NCBI GenBank assembly: GCA_041396845.1
Contig: JAWKXU010000003.1
Coordinates: 434,001 to 498,000, forward strand
Length of the DNA stretch: 64,000 bases
DNA from: JAWKXU01 sp020446465
GTDB lineage: Bacteria > Pseudomonadota > Alphaproteobacteria > Sphingomonadales > Sphingomonadaceae
Direction: 5' to 3'
Part shown: one piece after another, positions 14,864 to 23,651 of the stretch
How the letters are laid out: the number at the start of each line of letters is the position of its first letter
How positions within the stretch are numbered: the first letter of the stretch is position 1
Made by a program: the position numbers and the translations under genes
The notes under the pieces: generated by a model
Told to the model about the DNA's origin: nothing
Database searches by the model: none
Seen by the model: only the letters and a program-made list of their open reading frames with translations

Positions 14864-17035
14864 TTATTCCGGCTCCAGCCCGGTCCACTGCGCGAGGAAA
14901 GCCAGCACGTCGGCACTCTCGGCAATGATCTTGTCAGTCGGCTTGCCCGATCCATGCCCTGCCCCTGTCTCGACCCGGATAAGATGCGGTTTAGGGCCAA
15001 TCTGTGCGTGCTGGAGCGCAGCGGTATATTTGAAACTGTGCCCCGGTACGACCCGGTCATCCGTATCCGCTGTCGTCACGAGTATGGCCGGATAATCGGC
15101 ACCATCGCGAATGTTATGATAGGGCGAATAAGCGCGCAGAACCCGGAAGTCCTCTTCGCGATCAGGATAGCCATAATCGTCCACCCAGTATCGCCCCGCC
15201 GTCCATCGGTCGAACCGCAGCATGTCCATCACGCCAACAGCAGCATGGACCGCCTGAAACAGATCGGGGCGCTGGTTCGTCACAGCCGCCACCAGAAGCC
15301 CGCCGTTGGACCCGCCCTCTATCGCCAGCCCCTTTTCAGGCGTGATCCCTTCGCGCTTCAGGTATTCGCCAGCGGCAATGAAATCGTCGAAAACGTTCTG
15401 TTTGTTCGCGCGGCGCCCCGCATCGTGCCATTCGCGCCCGTATTCACCCCCGCCCCGGATATTGGCGACGGCGTAGGCTCCGCCCGCTTCCAGCCAGGCC
15501 ATACGTGTGGGCGAGTATCCAGGCGTCAACGCAATATCGAAGCCGCCATAACCATAGAGCAGCGTCGGCACGGCCTTGCCGGCCTTGGCAATGGATGCCT
15601 TGCGCACGATAAACATCGGCACCCGCGTGCCATCCTTTGAGGTATAGAATCGTTGTTCAACAACAAAGTCAGCCGGATCGAAAGACACGTCAGGCAGGGC
15701 AAAAGGCGTGGACTTTCCGGTGCCAATATCCATGCGATAGATGCCTGTCGGCTGGTTGAAGCTCGAAAAGCTGTAGAATGTTTCCGGGTCTCCCGGCTTG
15801 CCCTTGAACCCTGCCGCAGTCCCCAATCCGTTAAGGCTGATTTGCGATGCTGCCTTACCGCCGAGATCGAGGATAACCGCGCGCGAGGCCGCGTCCTTCA
15901 GGTATGACAGGACAAGTTTATCCCCCACCAGCGATGCGGATTCGAGCGTCTCTTCCGACTCATTTACAATCGGCAGCCAGCCTGCATTGCGCTCATCAAG
16001 GTTGATCGCGACAACCCGGTATCGCGGTGCATCCTCATTGGTCATGAACCACAGCGCACCGCCAATTCCTTCAATCAGGCCCCAGGCATTGTCGAACCCG
16101 GTAATCAGTGGCTCGGCAAACCAGCCTTCTTCCGCCCGGCGCGCAAGGTCTATAACGCGGATTTCGTAGCGCGCGTCCGTGCCCCTGGAACTGGTGATGA
16201 CGGCCCAGCGACCATCCTGCGTCACTTCTGCCGTATGGCCAACCTCTGGCGTGGTTGGCGTTGCATAGACGAGTTCGTCGGCGCTCTGTTCCGTGCCAAG
16301 GCGATGGAAATAGATCGCCTGATTGTAATTGCGGCTTTGAAAATCCAGCCCTTGCTCCGGCTCCGGGAAACGCGAATAGAAAAAGCCCTCCTCGCCAATC
16401 CAGGCAAGGTTGGTAAACTTGGCCCACTGTATTGTATCTGTCAGGCGTTCACCCGTTTTGACATCCAGCACATGAAGGCGGCGCCAGTCGCTGCCGTCTT
16501 CCTGCACAGAATAAAGCAGGTAACGCCCGTCTACAGACGGCTTCCACGCATCAAGCGCCGTGGTGCCATCATCGGACCAGCTATTGGGATCGAGGAGAAG
16601 ATGCGGTTTGCCTTTCAGGCCATTACGCATGAATAGCTGGCCCTGGCGTTGCAGCCCCGTATTGCGCGTGTAGAAATACCGCCGCCCTGCCTTTTGGGGG
16701 ACAGAATAGCGCGCATAGTTAAAAAGTTTCGCCACATTTTGAGCGAACCACGAACGCGCTGGCAAAGCGCCAAGGTAAGCGCGGCTCACATCGTTTTCGC
16801 GTGCGACCCAATCCGCCACGGCGGGGGCATTGCGCACGTCATCTTCCAGCCAGCGATAAGGATCGGCAACTTGTTCGCCAAAATGTGTTTCAACCACATC
16901 ATCGCGGTGGGTTTCAGGATAGACAAGTTGGGTTGTCACAGCATCAGACTCAGAGGCAAAGGCAGGAAGGCAAGGCTTGGCAACGCCGATTGACAGGATC
17001 AATCCAAGGCTGAGCGCGCGCGCAACAGAGCGCAT
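14864..17035 (-). CDS. Prolyl oligopeptidase family serine peptidase (S9A), exported
   Basis: Predicted periplasmic prolyl endopeptidase of 723 aa, which cleaves short proline-containing peptides. A signal peptide (about residues 1-27, CLPAFA-S) precedes the N-terminal YPETHRDDVVETHFGEQVADPYRWLEDD, typical of S9A enzymes. A beta-propeller region (about 95-430) and the alpha/beta hydrolase domain follow. The catalytic Ser is in IEGGSNGGLLVAA near residue 575, with Asp in TTADTDDRVVPGHSFKY and His in GAGHGSGKP. All three catalytic residues are present. The gene is monocistronic as far as can be seen. Confidence 0.93.
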   Translation of the reverse strand: MRSVARALSLGLILSIGVAKPCLPAFASESDAVTTQLVYPETHRDDVVETHFGEQVADPYRWLEDDVRNAPAVADWVARENDVSRAYLGALPARSWFAQNVAKLFNYARYSVPQKAGRRYFYTRNTGLQRQGQLFMRNGLKGKPHLLLDPNSWSDDGTTALDAWKPSVDGRYLLYSVQEDGSDWRRLHVLDVKTGERLTDTIQWAKFTNLAWIGEEGFFYSRFPEPEQGLDFQSRNYNQAIYFHRLGTEQSADELVYATPTTPEVGHTAEVTQDGRWAVITSSRGTDARYEIRVIDLARRAEEGWFAEPLITGFDNAWGLIEGIGGALWFMTNEDAPRYRVVAINLDERNAGWLPIVNESEETLESASLVGDKLVLSYLKDAASRAVILDLGGKAASQISLNGLGTAAGFKGKPGDPETFYSFSSFNQPTGIYRMDIGTGKSTPFALPDVSFDPADFVVEQRFYTSKDGTRVPMFIVRKASIAKAGKAVPTLLYGYGGFDIALTPGYSPTRMAWLEAGGAYAVANIRGGGEYGREWHDAGRRANKQNVFDDFIAAGEYLKREGITPEKGLAIEGGSNGGLLVAAVTNQRPDLFQAVHAAVGVMDMLRFDRWTAGRYWVDDYGYPDREEDFRVLRAYSPYHNIRDGADYPAILVTTADTDDRVVPGHSFKYTAALQHAQIGPKPHLIRVETGAGHGSGKPTDKIIAESADVLAFLAQWTGLEPE

Positions 17036-17070
17036 GGAATACTCCCGAAAGAACGATTAAAAAGTAATGC

Positions 17071-17111
17071 CAAAAGAAAAGGCGGCCGCGAACCTAGCAT
17101 CCGCGACCGCC
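17071..17111 (-). terminator. Rho-independent terminator after rplQ, end of the ribosomal block
   Basis: On the minus strand GGCGGTCGCG (17111-17102) pairs with CGCGGCCGCC (17090-17081), with one G-T pair, followed by TTTTCTTTTG (17080-17071). It lies about 25 nt past the rplQ stop. Confidence 0.88.
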
Positions 17112-17136
17112 CTTGCAATGGAAAGGAAAACGCCGA

Positions 17137-17553
17137 TCAGGCGTCTTCAAATTCGCCCGTCATCACCGGGCCGCTATCCTGCCCCTTGGCGTCGACATCG
17201 CGGTCAACCAGTTCGATGATTGCCATCGGCGCAGCGTCGGAAGCGCGAATGCCAGCCTTGATGATCCGGGTATAGCCACCTTCACGGCCAGCATAACGCT
17301 CTGCCAGAATGTCAAACAGCTTCTTTTCCTGCGTCTCGTCAAGAATGCGCGAATGGGCAAGACGACGGTTGGAAAGGCCGCCCTTCTTGGCCAGAGTAAT
17401 CAGCTTTTCAACATAGGGGCGCAGTTCGCGCGCCTTGGGTGTCGTGGTCTTGATCTGCTCATGCTTGATAAGCGCAGCCGCCATGTTGCGAAGCAGGGCA
17501 TTGCGGTGGCCGGTTTTGCGCTGGAGCTTACGGCCTGCGATTTTATGACGCAT
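17137..17553 (-). CDS. rplQ: 50S ribosomal protein L17
   Basis: 138 aa large-subunit protein near the exit tunnel. It starts MRHKIAGRKLQRKTGHR and contains RNMAAALIKHEQIKTTTPKA and KAGIRASDAAPMAIIELVDRD, all typical of L17. The C terminus is an acidic alphaproteobacterial extension (GQDSGPVMTGEFEDA). It is last in the alpha operon, 94 nt after rpoA, and is followed by a strong terminator. Confidence 0.97.
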   Translation of the reverse strand: MRHKIAGRKLQRKTGHRNALLRNMAAALIKHEQIKTTTPKARELRPYVEKLITLAKKGGLSNRRLAHSRILDETQEKKLFDILAERYAGREGGYTRIIKAGIRASDAAPMAIIELVDRDVDAKGQDSGPVMTGEFEDA

Positions 17554-17647
17554 ATTTCATTCCTTCAGTTCGTTAAGGGCCCGTGTCAGGTAGCCCAGAG
17601 CAGGCCGGATTGAGGGGCCCGGCCCATACCCCGTTTCAGGCTGCTGC

Positions 17648-18703
17648 TTAACCCAGCAGTTCCTGTTCGAGCTTTTTGGCCATTTCCTCGATATTCTCAG
17701 GCGGCCAGCCCGGAATATCCATGCCGAGGCGCAGCCCCATGCTCGAAAGCACTTCCTTGATCTCGTTGAGCGACTTGCGCCCGAAGTTCGGAGTGCGCAG
17801 CATTTCTGCTTCGGTCTTCTGGACCAGATCGCCGATGTAGATGATGTTGTCGTTCTTGAGGCAGTTGGCCGAACGCACCGACAGCTCCAGTTCGTCGACC
17901 TTCTTGAGAAGGTAACGGTTGAGCTGGTTGGTATCGCTTTCTTCCGGCTGCGCGGCGACACCGATCATCGGCGAGGCACCTTGCGGAATGGCGTCTTCGA
18001 AATGGACGAACAGAGCAAGCTGGTCCTGCAGGATGCGCGCAGCATAAGCCACCGCGTCTTCAGGCGTTACTGTGCCATCGGTTTCGACCGTCAGGCTCAG
18101 CTTGTCAAAGTCCAGTTCCTGACCAACACGAGCATTATCGACCTTGTAGCTGACCTGACGAACCGGCGAATAGAGCGAATCGACCGGGATCAGGCCAATC
18201 GGTGCATCGACCGGGCGGTTGGACACAGCAGGGACATAACCCTTGCCGCTATCCGCCGTCAGTTCCATGTTCAGCGTCGCGCCTTCGTCGAGATGGCAGA
18301 TCACGAGATCCTTGTTCAGGACTTCGATGTCGCCCGAAACAGCGATATCACCGGCCTTCACTTCGGCAGGGCCTGTCGCGGAAAGCTGGAGCCGCTTGGC
18401 GCCTTCACCTTCCATCTTCAATGCAATCTGTTTCACATTGAGAACGATGTCGGTCACATCCTCACGCACACCGGCGAGCGAGGAGAACTCGTGCAATACG
18501 TTCTCGATCTTGATCGAGGTGATCGCAGCACCTTGGAGCGAAGAGAGCAGCACGCGGCGCAGTGCGTTGCCCAGAGTAAGGCCAAATCCGCGCTCAAGCG
18601 GCTCTGCAACAAAAGTCGCCTTGCGCTTGGCGTCACCGGATGCCTTGATTTCGAGGCTATTGGGCTTCTTCAGTTCCTGCCAGTTCTTGATGTTTACGGA
18701 CAT
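17648..18703 (-). CDS. rpoA: RNA polymerase alpha subunit
   Basis: 351 aa, the usual alphaproteobacterial length. The N-terminal assembly domain (about 1-235) contains EPLERGFGLTLGNALRRVLLSSLQGAA for dimerisation. A linker leads to the C-terminal DNA- and activator-binding domain (about 265-330, ELSVRSANCLKNDNIIYIGDLVQKTEAEML, FGRKSLNEIKEVL). It is third in rpsM-rpsK-rpoA-rplQ. Within the alphaproteobacterial pattern, rpsD is not part of this operon. Confidence 0.98.
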   Translation of the reverse strand: MSVNIKNWQELKKPNSLEIKASGDAKRKATFVAEPLERGFGLTLGNALRRVLLSSLQGAAITSIKIENVLHEFSSLAGVREDVTDIVLNVKQIALKMEGEGAKRLQLSATGPAEVKAGDIAVSGDIEVLNKDLVICHLDEGATLNMELTADSGKGYVPAVSNRPVDAPIGLIPVDSLYSPVRQVSYKVDNARVGQELDFDKLSLTVETDGTVTPEDAVAYAARILQDQLALFVHFEDAIPQGASPMIGVAAQPEESDTNQLNRYLLKKVDELELSVRSANCLKNDNIIYIGDLVQKTEAEMLRTPNFGRKSLNEIKEVLSSMGLRLGMDIPGWPPENIEEMAKKLEQELLG

Positions 18704-18818
18704 ATATTTCCCCTAGGGTTCGTTCTGGCGGGACGGTTGCAACAGGGCCTTGCTGGTCAGACCCGCCGCAACCAATCCGAAGGATGGTGACCTCGTCAGG
18801 CCACCAGGCAGGTTCAGA

Positions 18819-19208
18819 TCAGACGCGGCGGCGCTTGGAAGGCCGCACCCCGTTGTGCGGGATGGGCGTCACGTCACGAATAGAAGTAATCGTGAAGCCA
18901 ACCGCCTGCAGGGCACGCAGCGCGCTTTCACGGCCCGACCCAGGGCCCTTCACTTCAACCTCAAGCGTCCGCACACCGTGCTCGGCAGCCTTTTTACCGG
19001 CGTCGTCGGCCGCAACCTGTGCGGCATAAGGGGTGGACTTGCGGCTTCCCTTGAAGCCCATCATGCCGGCACTTGACCAGCTGATCGCGTTACCCTGTGC
19101 GTCGGTGATGGTGATCATCGTATTGTTGAAGCTGGCGTTGACGTGCGCAACACCGCTTGAAATGTTTTTGCGTTCGCGGCGCCTGATGCGCTGTGGTTCG
19201 CGTGCCAT
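18819..19208 (-). CDS. rpsK: 30S ribosomal protein S11
   Basis: 129 aa small-subunit platform protein. HVNASFNNTMITITDAQGNAISWSSAG and GPGSGRESALRALQ, with the terminal TPIPHNGVRPSKRRRV, are diagnostic. It follows rpsM by 51 nt and precedes rpoA by 115 nt. Confidence 0.98.
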   Translation of the reverse strand: MAREPQRIRRRERKNISSGVAHVNASFNNTMITITDAQGNAISWSSAGMMGFKGSRKSTPYAAQVAADDAGKKAAEHGVRTLEVEVKGPGSGRESALRALQAVGFTITSIRDVTPIPHNGVRPSKRRRV

Positions 19209-19259
19209 GTCTCGTATTCCTCTTTATCTCGGGAAGAAGGGAAAAGCGGGAAAAACCGC

Positions 19260-19628
19260 TTACTTCTTCTTGCCAGCGATCGGCTTGGCCTTGCCCTTGC
19301 GGGTGCGGGCGTTGGTGTGCGTGCGCTGACCGCGAACGGGCAAACCGTTACGATGACGCAGCCCACGATAGCATTTGAGGTCCATCAGACGCTTGATATT
19401 CATCGCCGTATCACGACGAAGATCACCTTCGACGGAATAGTCGGCATCAATCGTTTCGCGAATCTGCAAAACTTCAGCATCGCTCAGATCGTGAACACGA
19501 CGGGCATGATCAATCCCCAGCTTGTCCGCAATCTTCTTGGCAGTTGTTGCACCGATTCCGTGAATGTAGGTGAGCGCGATAATAACGCGCTTGTTGGTGG
19601 GGATATTGACCCCGGCAATACGAGCCAC
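19260..19628 (-). CDS. rpsM: 30S ribosomal protein S13
   Basis: 122 aa head protein of the small subunit, starting MARIAGVNIPTNKRVIIAL and ending with the basic tail GLPVRGQRTHTNARTRKGKAK that contacts tRNA. It is first in the alpha operon. About 165-265 nt of leader lies between it and two TTGACG promoters. rpmJ and infA, common at this boundary in other bacteria, are absent. Confidence 0.98.
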   Translation of the reverse strand: MARIAGVNIPTNKRVIIALTYIHGIGATTAKKIADKLGIDHARRVHDLSDAEVLQIRETIDADYSVEGDLRRDTAMNIKRLMDLKCYRGLRHRNGLPVRGQRTHTNARTRKGKAKPIAGKKK

Positions 19629-19798
19629 TTACTTCTCCATGCTCCACGGGGATTTACGCAAACCAGTTCCTGGCGGGCGACACCCCATCTCAACGCTTTA
19701 AAAATTCGACAGCCGCCCATGCCGGAATGGCAAAAAGCCCGGATGACGCGCCGAAGCTGCCGCCTGCCGGACCAATCCGCGTTTGTCGAATGGAATGC

Positions 19799-19827
19799 CG
19801 CTTAGAATGATTCGCAGACGGCGTCAA
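19799..19827 (-). promoter_or_regulatory. Candidate promoter P2 of the alpha operon (proximal)
   Basis: Minus strand TTGACG (19827-19822), 17-nt spacer, TAAGCG (19804-19799). The -35 is perfect for alphaproteobacteria and the -10 is weak. Transcription would begin near 19792, leaving a leader of about 165 nt before rpsM. Confidence 0.4.
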
Positions 19828-19890
19828 CAGGCGACGCACTGCGAGTGCCGCCGGGGCCGGAAATTATTCCTGCCTTCATAAACGAAGGGC

Positions 19891-19919
19891 AGAATAGCCT
19901 ATCTGATGCCCGGCGTCAA
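19891..19919 (-). promoter_or_regulatory. Candidate promoter P1 of the alpha operon (distal)
   Basis: Minus strand TTGACG (19919-19914), 17-nt spacer, TATTCT (19896-19891). Both hexamers and the spacing fit a strong housekeeping promoter. It lies immediately after the adk stop, so rpsM-rplQ can be transcribed independently of the spc operon. Confidence 0.6.
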
Positions 19920-19954
19920 AACTCGAACACCCAACCTCACGGCCCGGTGTCTGT

Positions 19955-20602
19955 TCACCCGTTGAGGACAGACTCAATCGCGCTGGTCACGCTATCCATG
20001 TCCGCCATGCCATCGACCCGTGTGACGATGCCCCGTTCTTCATAAATCGGGAGAATCGGCTGGGTCTTTGCGCGATATTCAGCCATGCGCGTCCGCACGG
20101 TTTCCTCGTTATCGTCAGGGCGGCGTTTGAATTCGGTTGAACCACACTTGTCGCATACGCCAGCAACCGCAGGCTGTTCGAACGTATCGTGATAGCCCTT
20201 CCCGCACTTGGCGCACGTAAACCGCCCGGTGATACGTTCGACGAGCGCATCCTCGTCCACGTCGAGTTCGATCACATGCTGCAGCTTGCGCCCGTGGCTG
20301 GCAAGCAACCCGTCAAGCGACTGCGCCTGCGCCGCCGTGCGGGGATAACCGTCGAAAATCACGCCGGTATCCGCGTCCATAGCTGACAGTTCAGCGTCGA
20401 TCAGTGCGGAAACGATCTCGTCCGAAACCAGCTCGCCCCGCTCCATGACAGCCTTGGCCTGCAGGCCGACCGGCGTCTGCGCCTTGACTGCGGCGCGCAA
20501 CATGTCGCCCGTGGAAAGCTGGCGCATTCCAAACCTGTCGACAAGGCGCTGGGCCTGCGTTCCCTTACCCGCGCCCGGCGGTCCAAGCAGGATTATATTC
20601 AT
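19955..20602 (-). CDS. adk: Adenylate kinase (zinc-type LID)
   Basis: Catalyses ATP + AMP to 2 ADP; 215 aa, long form. The P-loop is LGPPGAGKGTQA at the N terminus. The NMP-binding region has STGDMLRAAV, then GVIFDGYPRT. The LID carries four cysteines (FTCAKCGKGYH and GVCDKCGSTEF), the zinc-binding arrangement best known from Gram-positive enzymes and also found in alphaproteobacteria. ATG 20602 follows GAGGA at 5 nt; a start at 20611 would add MRT only. It sits 28 nt after secY as last gene of the spc operon. Confidence 0.96.
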   Translation of the reverse strand: MNIILLGPPGAGKGTQAQRLVDRFGMRQLSTGDMLRAAVKAQTPVGLQAKAVMERGELVSDEIVSALIDAELSAMDADTGVIFDGYPRTAAQAQSLDGLLASHGRKLQHVIELDVDEDALVERITGRFTCAKCGKGYHDTFEQPAVAGVCDKCGSTEFKRRPDDNEETVRTRMAEYRAKTQPILPIYEERGIVTRVDGMADMDSVTSAIESVLNG

Positions 20603-20630
20603 TGTCCTCAACCCTTAACTCACCGCAGCG

Positions 20631-21995
20631 TCAGCGCAGACGGCCTTTCAGCTTCGCCTTCTTGATAAGGTCGCCATATTGATGTGCCAAGAGATGCGAC
20701 TGTATCTGGGTAATGGTATCGACAGTTACGTTCACCACAATCAGCAGGCTCGTGCCACCGAGGAAGAGGCGAACGCCGGTCTGTGCGATCATGTATTCAG
20801 GGATCACACAAACCAGTGTCAGATAGATCGCGCCGATCACGGTAATCCGCGTCAGCACATAATCCAGATACGTCGCCGTGTTCTTGCCTGGCCGTATGCC
20901 GGGAATGAAACCACCGTTCTTCTTGAGGTTCTCCGAGGTTTCCTCCGGATTGAACACAACGGCGGTATAGAAGAATGTAAAGAAGATGATGCCTGCTGCA
21001 TACAACGACAGATAAATCGGCTGCCCGTGTTGCAAATACTGGTTCAACGACACGATGAAACCGCCCATCGCGCTGTCAGGGCTGACAGAGTTGCCGGCAA
21101 ACTGCGTGATAGTAAGCGGAAGCAGCAACAGCGAACTGGCAAAAATCGGCGGAATAACGCCCGCTGTATTGATTTTGAGCGGCAAGTGGCTGCGATCCGC
21201 CTGCATCATCCCGCGCTGATTGGCCCGCTTGGGGTACTGGATCAGCACACGACGCTGGGCACGTTCCATGAACGCGATGAAAAGGATAAGGCCAACGAAC
21301 ATCAGCACCAGCGCAATAATGACAAAGGCACTGATGGAGCCGGACCGGCCGCCTTCGAACAGGTTCGCCACGAATGTCGGGAACTGGGCGACAATGCCCG
21401 CCATGATGATAAGCGACACACCGTTCCCGATACCTCGGCTCGTGATCTGCTCACCCAGCCAGAGAAGGAACATGGTTCCACCGACCAGGCTGATCACCGC
21501 CCCAACGCGGAACATCACACCCGGCTGGACCACTGCCTGCAACCCGCTTTGCGCGCCGTAGGCTTCCAGCCCGGAGGCCAGGAACCAGCCCTGAATGATC
21601 GTCAGGAACACCGCACCATAGCGCGTATATTGGTTGATCTTCTTGCGACCGCTCTCACCTTCCTTCTTCAAGGCAATCAGCGAGGGATGCAGCGATGCAG
21701 CAAGCTGAACGACAATCGAGGCCGTGATGTATGGCATCACACCCAGAGCGATGAGGCTCATACGTTCAAGGCTGCCGCCTGAAAACGTGTTGAAAAGGTC
21801 GAGTATGCCACCGCGTGTCTGCTCGTAGAGAGACTGGAGGATCAGCGGATTGACGCCGGGCAGCGGCACGAAGCTGAGGAACCGGAATACAATAAGCGCG
21901 CCCAGCGTAAACCAGATGCGTTTTTTAAGCTCGGTCGCCTTGGAAAAGTTGGCGAGGCTCAAATTGCTCGCGAGGTTGTCTGCGCGTGATGCCAT
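20631..21995 (-). CDS. secY: Protein translocase subunit SecY
   Basis: Channel subunit of the SecYEG translocase in the inner membrane, 454 aa with about ten transmembrane helices. The opening SKATELKKRIWFTLGALIVFR and FVPLPGVNP are typical, as are the plug-proximal NTFSGGSLERMSLIALGVMPYI and the cytoplasmic loop AQRRVLIQYPKRA. The C-terminal part carries NGGFIPGIRPGKNTATYLDYVL. It lies between rplO (122-nt gap) and adk. Confidence 0.98.
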   Translation of the reverse strand: MASRADNLASNLSLANFSKATELKKRIWFTLGALIVFRFLSFVPLPGVNPLILQSLYEQTRGGILDLFNTFSGGSLERMSLIALGVMPYITASIVVQLAASLHPSLIALKKEGESGRKKINQYTRYGAVFLTIIQGWFLASGLEAYGAQSGLQAVVQPGVMFRVGAVISLVGGTMFLLWLGEQITSRGIGNGVSLIIMAGIVAQFPTFVANLFEGGRSGSISAFVIIALVLMFVGLILFIAFMERAQRRVLIQYPKRANQRGMMQADRSHLPLKINTAGVIPPIFASSLLLLPLTITQFAGNSVSPDSAMGGFIVSLNQYLQHGQPIYLSLYAAGIIFFTFFYTAVVFNPEETSENLKKNGGFIPGIRPGKNTATYLDYVLTRITVIGAIYLTLVCVIPEYMIAQTGVRLFLGGTSLLIVVNVTVDTITQIQSHLLAHQYGDLIKKAKLKGRLR

Positions 21996-22117
21996 CGAAT
22001 TAAGACCAGCCTTGCAGGGTTGGCAGCCGGGGAGCGACTGCCTTCACCCGTTCATGTGCGTGCCCCATATCGTGATGAGGCGGCAATGCAAACACCCCGC
22101 CCCACAACGTCGGGGAT

Positions 22118-22600
22118 TTATTCAGCCGATTCAGCCTTGGGCGCAACGGTCACTTCGACCGAACCGCCAGCCTTTTCGACTGCTGCCACTGCGGCCTTGC
22201 TGGCGCCAGCCACCTTGAAGCTGGCTTTCGCCTTCAATTCACCCTTGGCGAGAAGACGCACACCATCCTTGCCACCACGGGCAAGGCCCGCTGCCTGCAG
22301 CGCAGCGTGATCGATGACGTTTGCTGCATCGAGTTTCTTTGCGTCGATGAACTTCTGAATCATGCCCAGGTTCACTTCCGCATAATCCTTGGCAAACGGA
22401 TTGTTGAAACCGCGTTTCGGAATACGCATGTGGAGCGGCATCTGACCGCCCTCGAAGCCCTTCACGGCTACGCCCGAACGGCTCTTTTGGCCCTTCTGGC
22501 CGCGGCCACCGGTCTTGCCCTTGCCGGACCCAATACCCCGGCCGATACGCATACGGCGATGACGGGCACCTTCGTTGTCACGGATATCATTCAGTTTCAT
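22118..22600 (-). CDS. rplO: 50S ribosomal protein L15
   Basis: 160 aa. The N-terminal MKLNDIRDNEGARHRRMRIG is followed by the Gly/Lys-rich extended segment GSGKGKTGGRGQKGQKSRSG, the hallmark of L15, and by GGQMPLHMRIPKRGFNN. The C terminus is a compact domain with an acidic end (VAPKAESAE). Spc operon, 88 nt after rpmD. Confidence 0.98.
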   Translation of the reverse strand: MKLNDIRDNEGARHRRMRIGRGIGSGKGKTGGRGQKGQKSRSGVAVKGFEGGQMPLHMRIPKRGFNNPFAKDYAEVNLGMIQKFIDAKKLDAANVIDHAALQAAGLARGGKDGVRLLAKGELKAKASFKVAGASKAAVAAVEKAGGSVEVTVAPKAESAE

Positions 22601-22688
22601 AATTTTGCACTCGCTTTCGCTTTTGTTCGCGCTGAAATAGAGACGGCCCGGTACGCGTCCGGGCCGTCAGATGTCAATATAGGACCGT

Positions 22689-22874
22689 TCAGTCGATCAC
22701 TTCGACCATGTGCGGCAGCTTTGCAATGGCGCCGCGCACTTCGGCAGTGTCCTGCACTTCGACGACCCGGTGCATTTTGCCCAACCCCAGACCGATAAGA
22801 ATCTTCTTCTGGGATTCGGGACGCCGGATCGGCGAACCGATCTGCTTGATCTTGATGGTTTTTGCTTTGGCCAT
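22689..22874 (-). CDS. rpmD: 50S ribosomal protein L30
   Basis: 61 aa, the normal short bacterial form. KIKQIGSPIRRPESQKKILIGLGLGK and VEVQDTAEVRGAIAKLPHMVEVI identify L30. It begins 6 nt after the rpsE stop. Confidence 0.97.
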   Translation of the reverse strand: MAKAKTIKIKQIGSPIRRPESQKKILIGLGLGKMHRVVEVQDTAEVRGAIAKLPHMVEVID

Positions 22875-22880
22875 GGTCTT

Positions 22881-23651
22881 TTACTCCACGATAGCAGCTG
22901 CGTCGGCTTCCGCCTCGGCTTCGCTGGCACCACCGCGACCCAGAAGGTCAGCAACCTTCTTGCCACGACGCTGGGCCACCGACTTCGGCGAAGTCTGGTT
23001 CACCAGCGCATCGAACGTGGCGCGGATCATGTTGTAGGGGTTTGAGGTGCCGACAGACTTGGTCACAACGTCAGAGACACCAAGGCTTTCGAAAACCGCA
23101 CGCATCGGGCCGCCGGCGATAATACCGGTCCCGGCAGGTGCCGAACGAACAGCGACCTTGCCAGCGCCGAAACGACCACGACCGTCATGATGCAGCGTGC
23201 GGCCTTCCTTCAGCGGAACGCGAACCATCTTCTTCTTGGCAGAAGCAGTGGCCTTGCTGATGGCTTCAGGCACTTCGCGGGCCTTGCCGTGACCAAAGCC
23301 AGCGCGACCCTTGCCATCGCCAACCACAACCAGTGCAGCAAACCCGAAGCGCTTGCCGCCCTTCACCGTCTTGGAAACGCGGTTGATGTGGACGAGCTTT
23401 TCAATCAGCTCTTCGCCACCATCCTCGTCGCCACCGCGACCACCGCGACGATCATCGCGACCACGGCCACGTCCACGGCCACCGCGGTCATCACGACCGC
23501 CACGGCCACGGCCGCCACGGCCAGAACGCTCGTTTTCACGCGGCTGTGAGGCTTCACCAGAAGCCTGGTTGTCAGTTGCCTGCGCGCCGTTTGTTGCAGC
23601 CTCTGCGTTTTCTACCACGGGGTTTTCGTTGTTGTTTTCATCAGCCATCAT
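22881..23651 (-). CDS. rpsE: 30S ribosomal protein S5 with a long Arg-Gly-rich N-terminal extension
   Basis: 256 aa, about 90 residues longer than E. coli S5. The S5 core starts near residue 78 (ELIEKLVHINRVSKTVKGGKRFGF) and contains the GDGKGRAGFGHGKAREVPEA and APAGTGIIAGGPMRAVFE segments. The extension has an acidic Asn/Glu/Ala part (residues about 1-38), then many RGG/GRG repeats with Asp. Two ATGs in a row (23651 and 23648) lie 5 and 8 nt after GGAG. The first overlaps the rplR stop by one base (TGATG), so translation is coupled. The extension is predicted to be disordered and RNA-binding; its role is unknown. Confidence 0.97.
   Translation of the reverse strand: MMADENNNENPVVENAEAATNGAQATDNQASGEASQPRENERSGRGGRGRGGRDDRGGRGRGRGRDDRRGGRGGDEDGGEELIEKLVHINRVSKTVKGGKRFGFAALVVVGDGKGRAGFGHGKAREVPEAISKATASAKKKMVRVPLKEGRTLHHDGRGRFGAGKVAVRSAPAGTGIIAGGPMRAVFESLGVSDVVTKSVGTSNPYNMIRATFDALVNQTSPKSVAQRRGKKVADLLGRGGASEAEAEADAAAIVE

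Larger units (their letters stand above)
19629..19954 (-). other. Intergenic leader/promoter region of the alpha operon
   Basis: 326 nt without a gene between adk and rpsM. It contains two sigma-70-like promoters read toward rpsM (listed separately). At the adk end a weak stem ACACC/GGTGT is followed by TCGAGTTTTG, which may be a poor terminator for the spc operon. I see no convincing coding ORF; short open frames here lack ribosome binding sites. Confidence 0.6.

Noticed and set aside
22080..22115. CCCC/GGGG stem between rplO and secY
   Set aside because: Four-base stem with a large loop and no T tract; not a credible terminator inside the spc operon.
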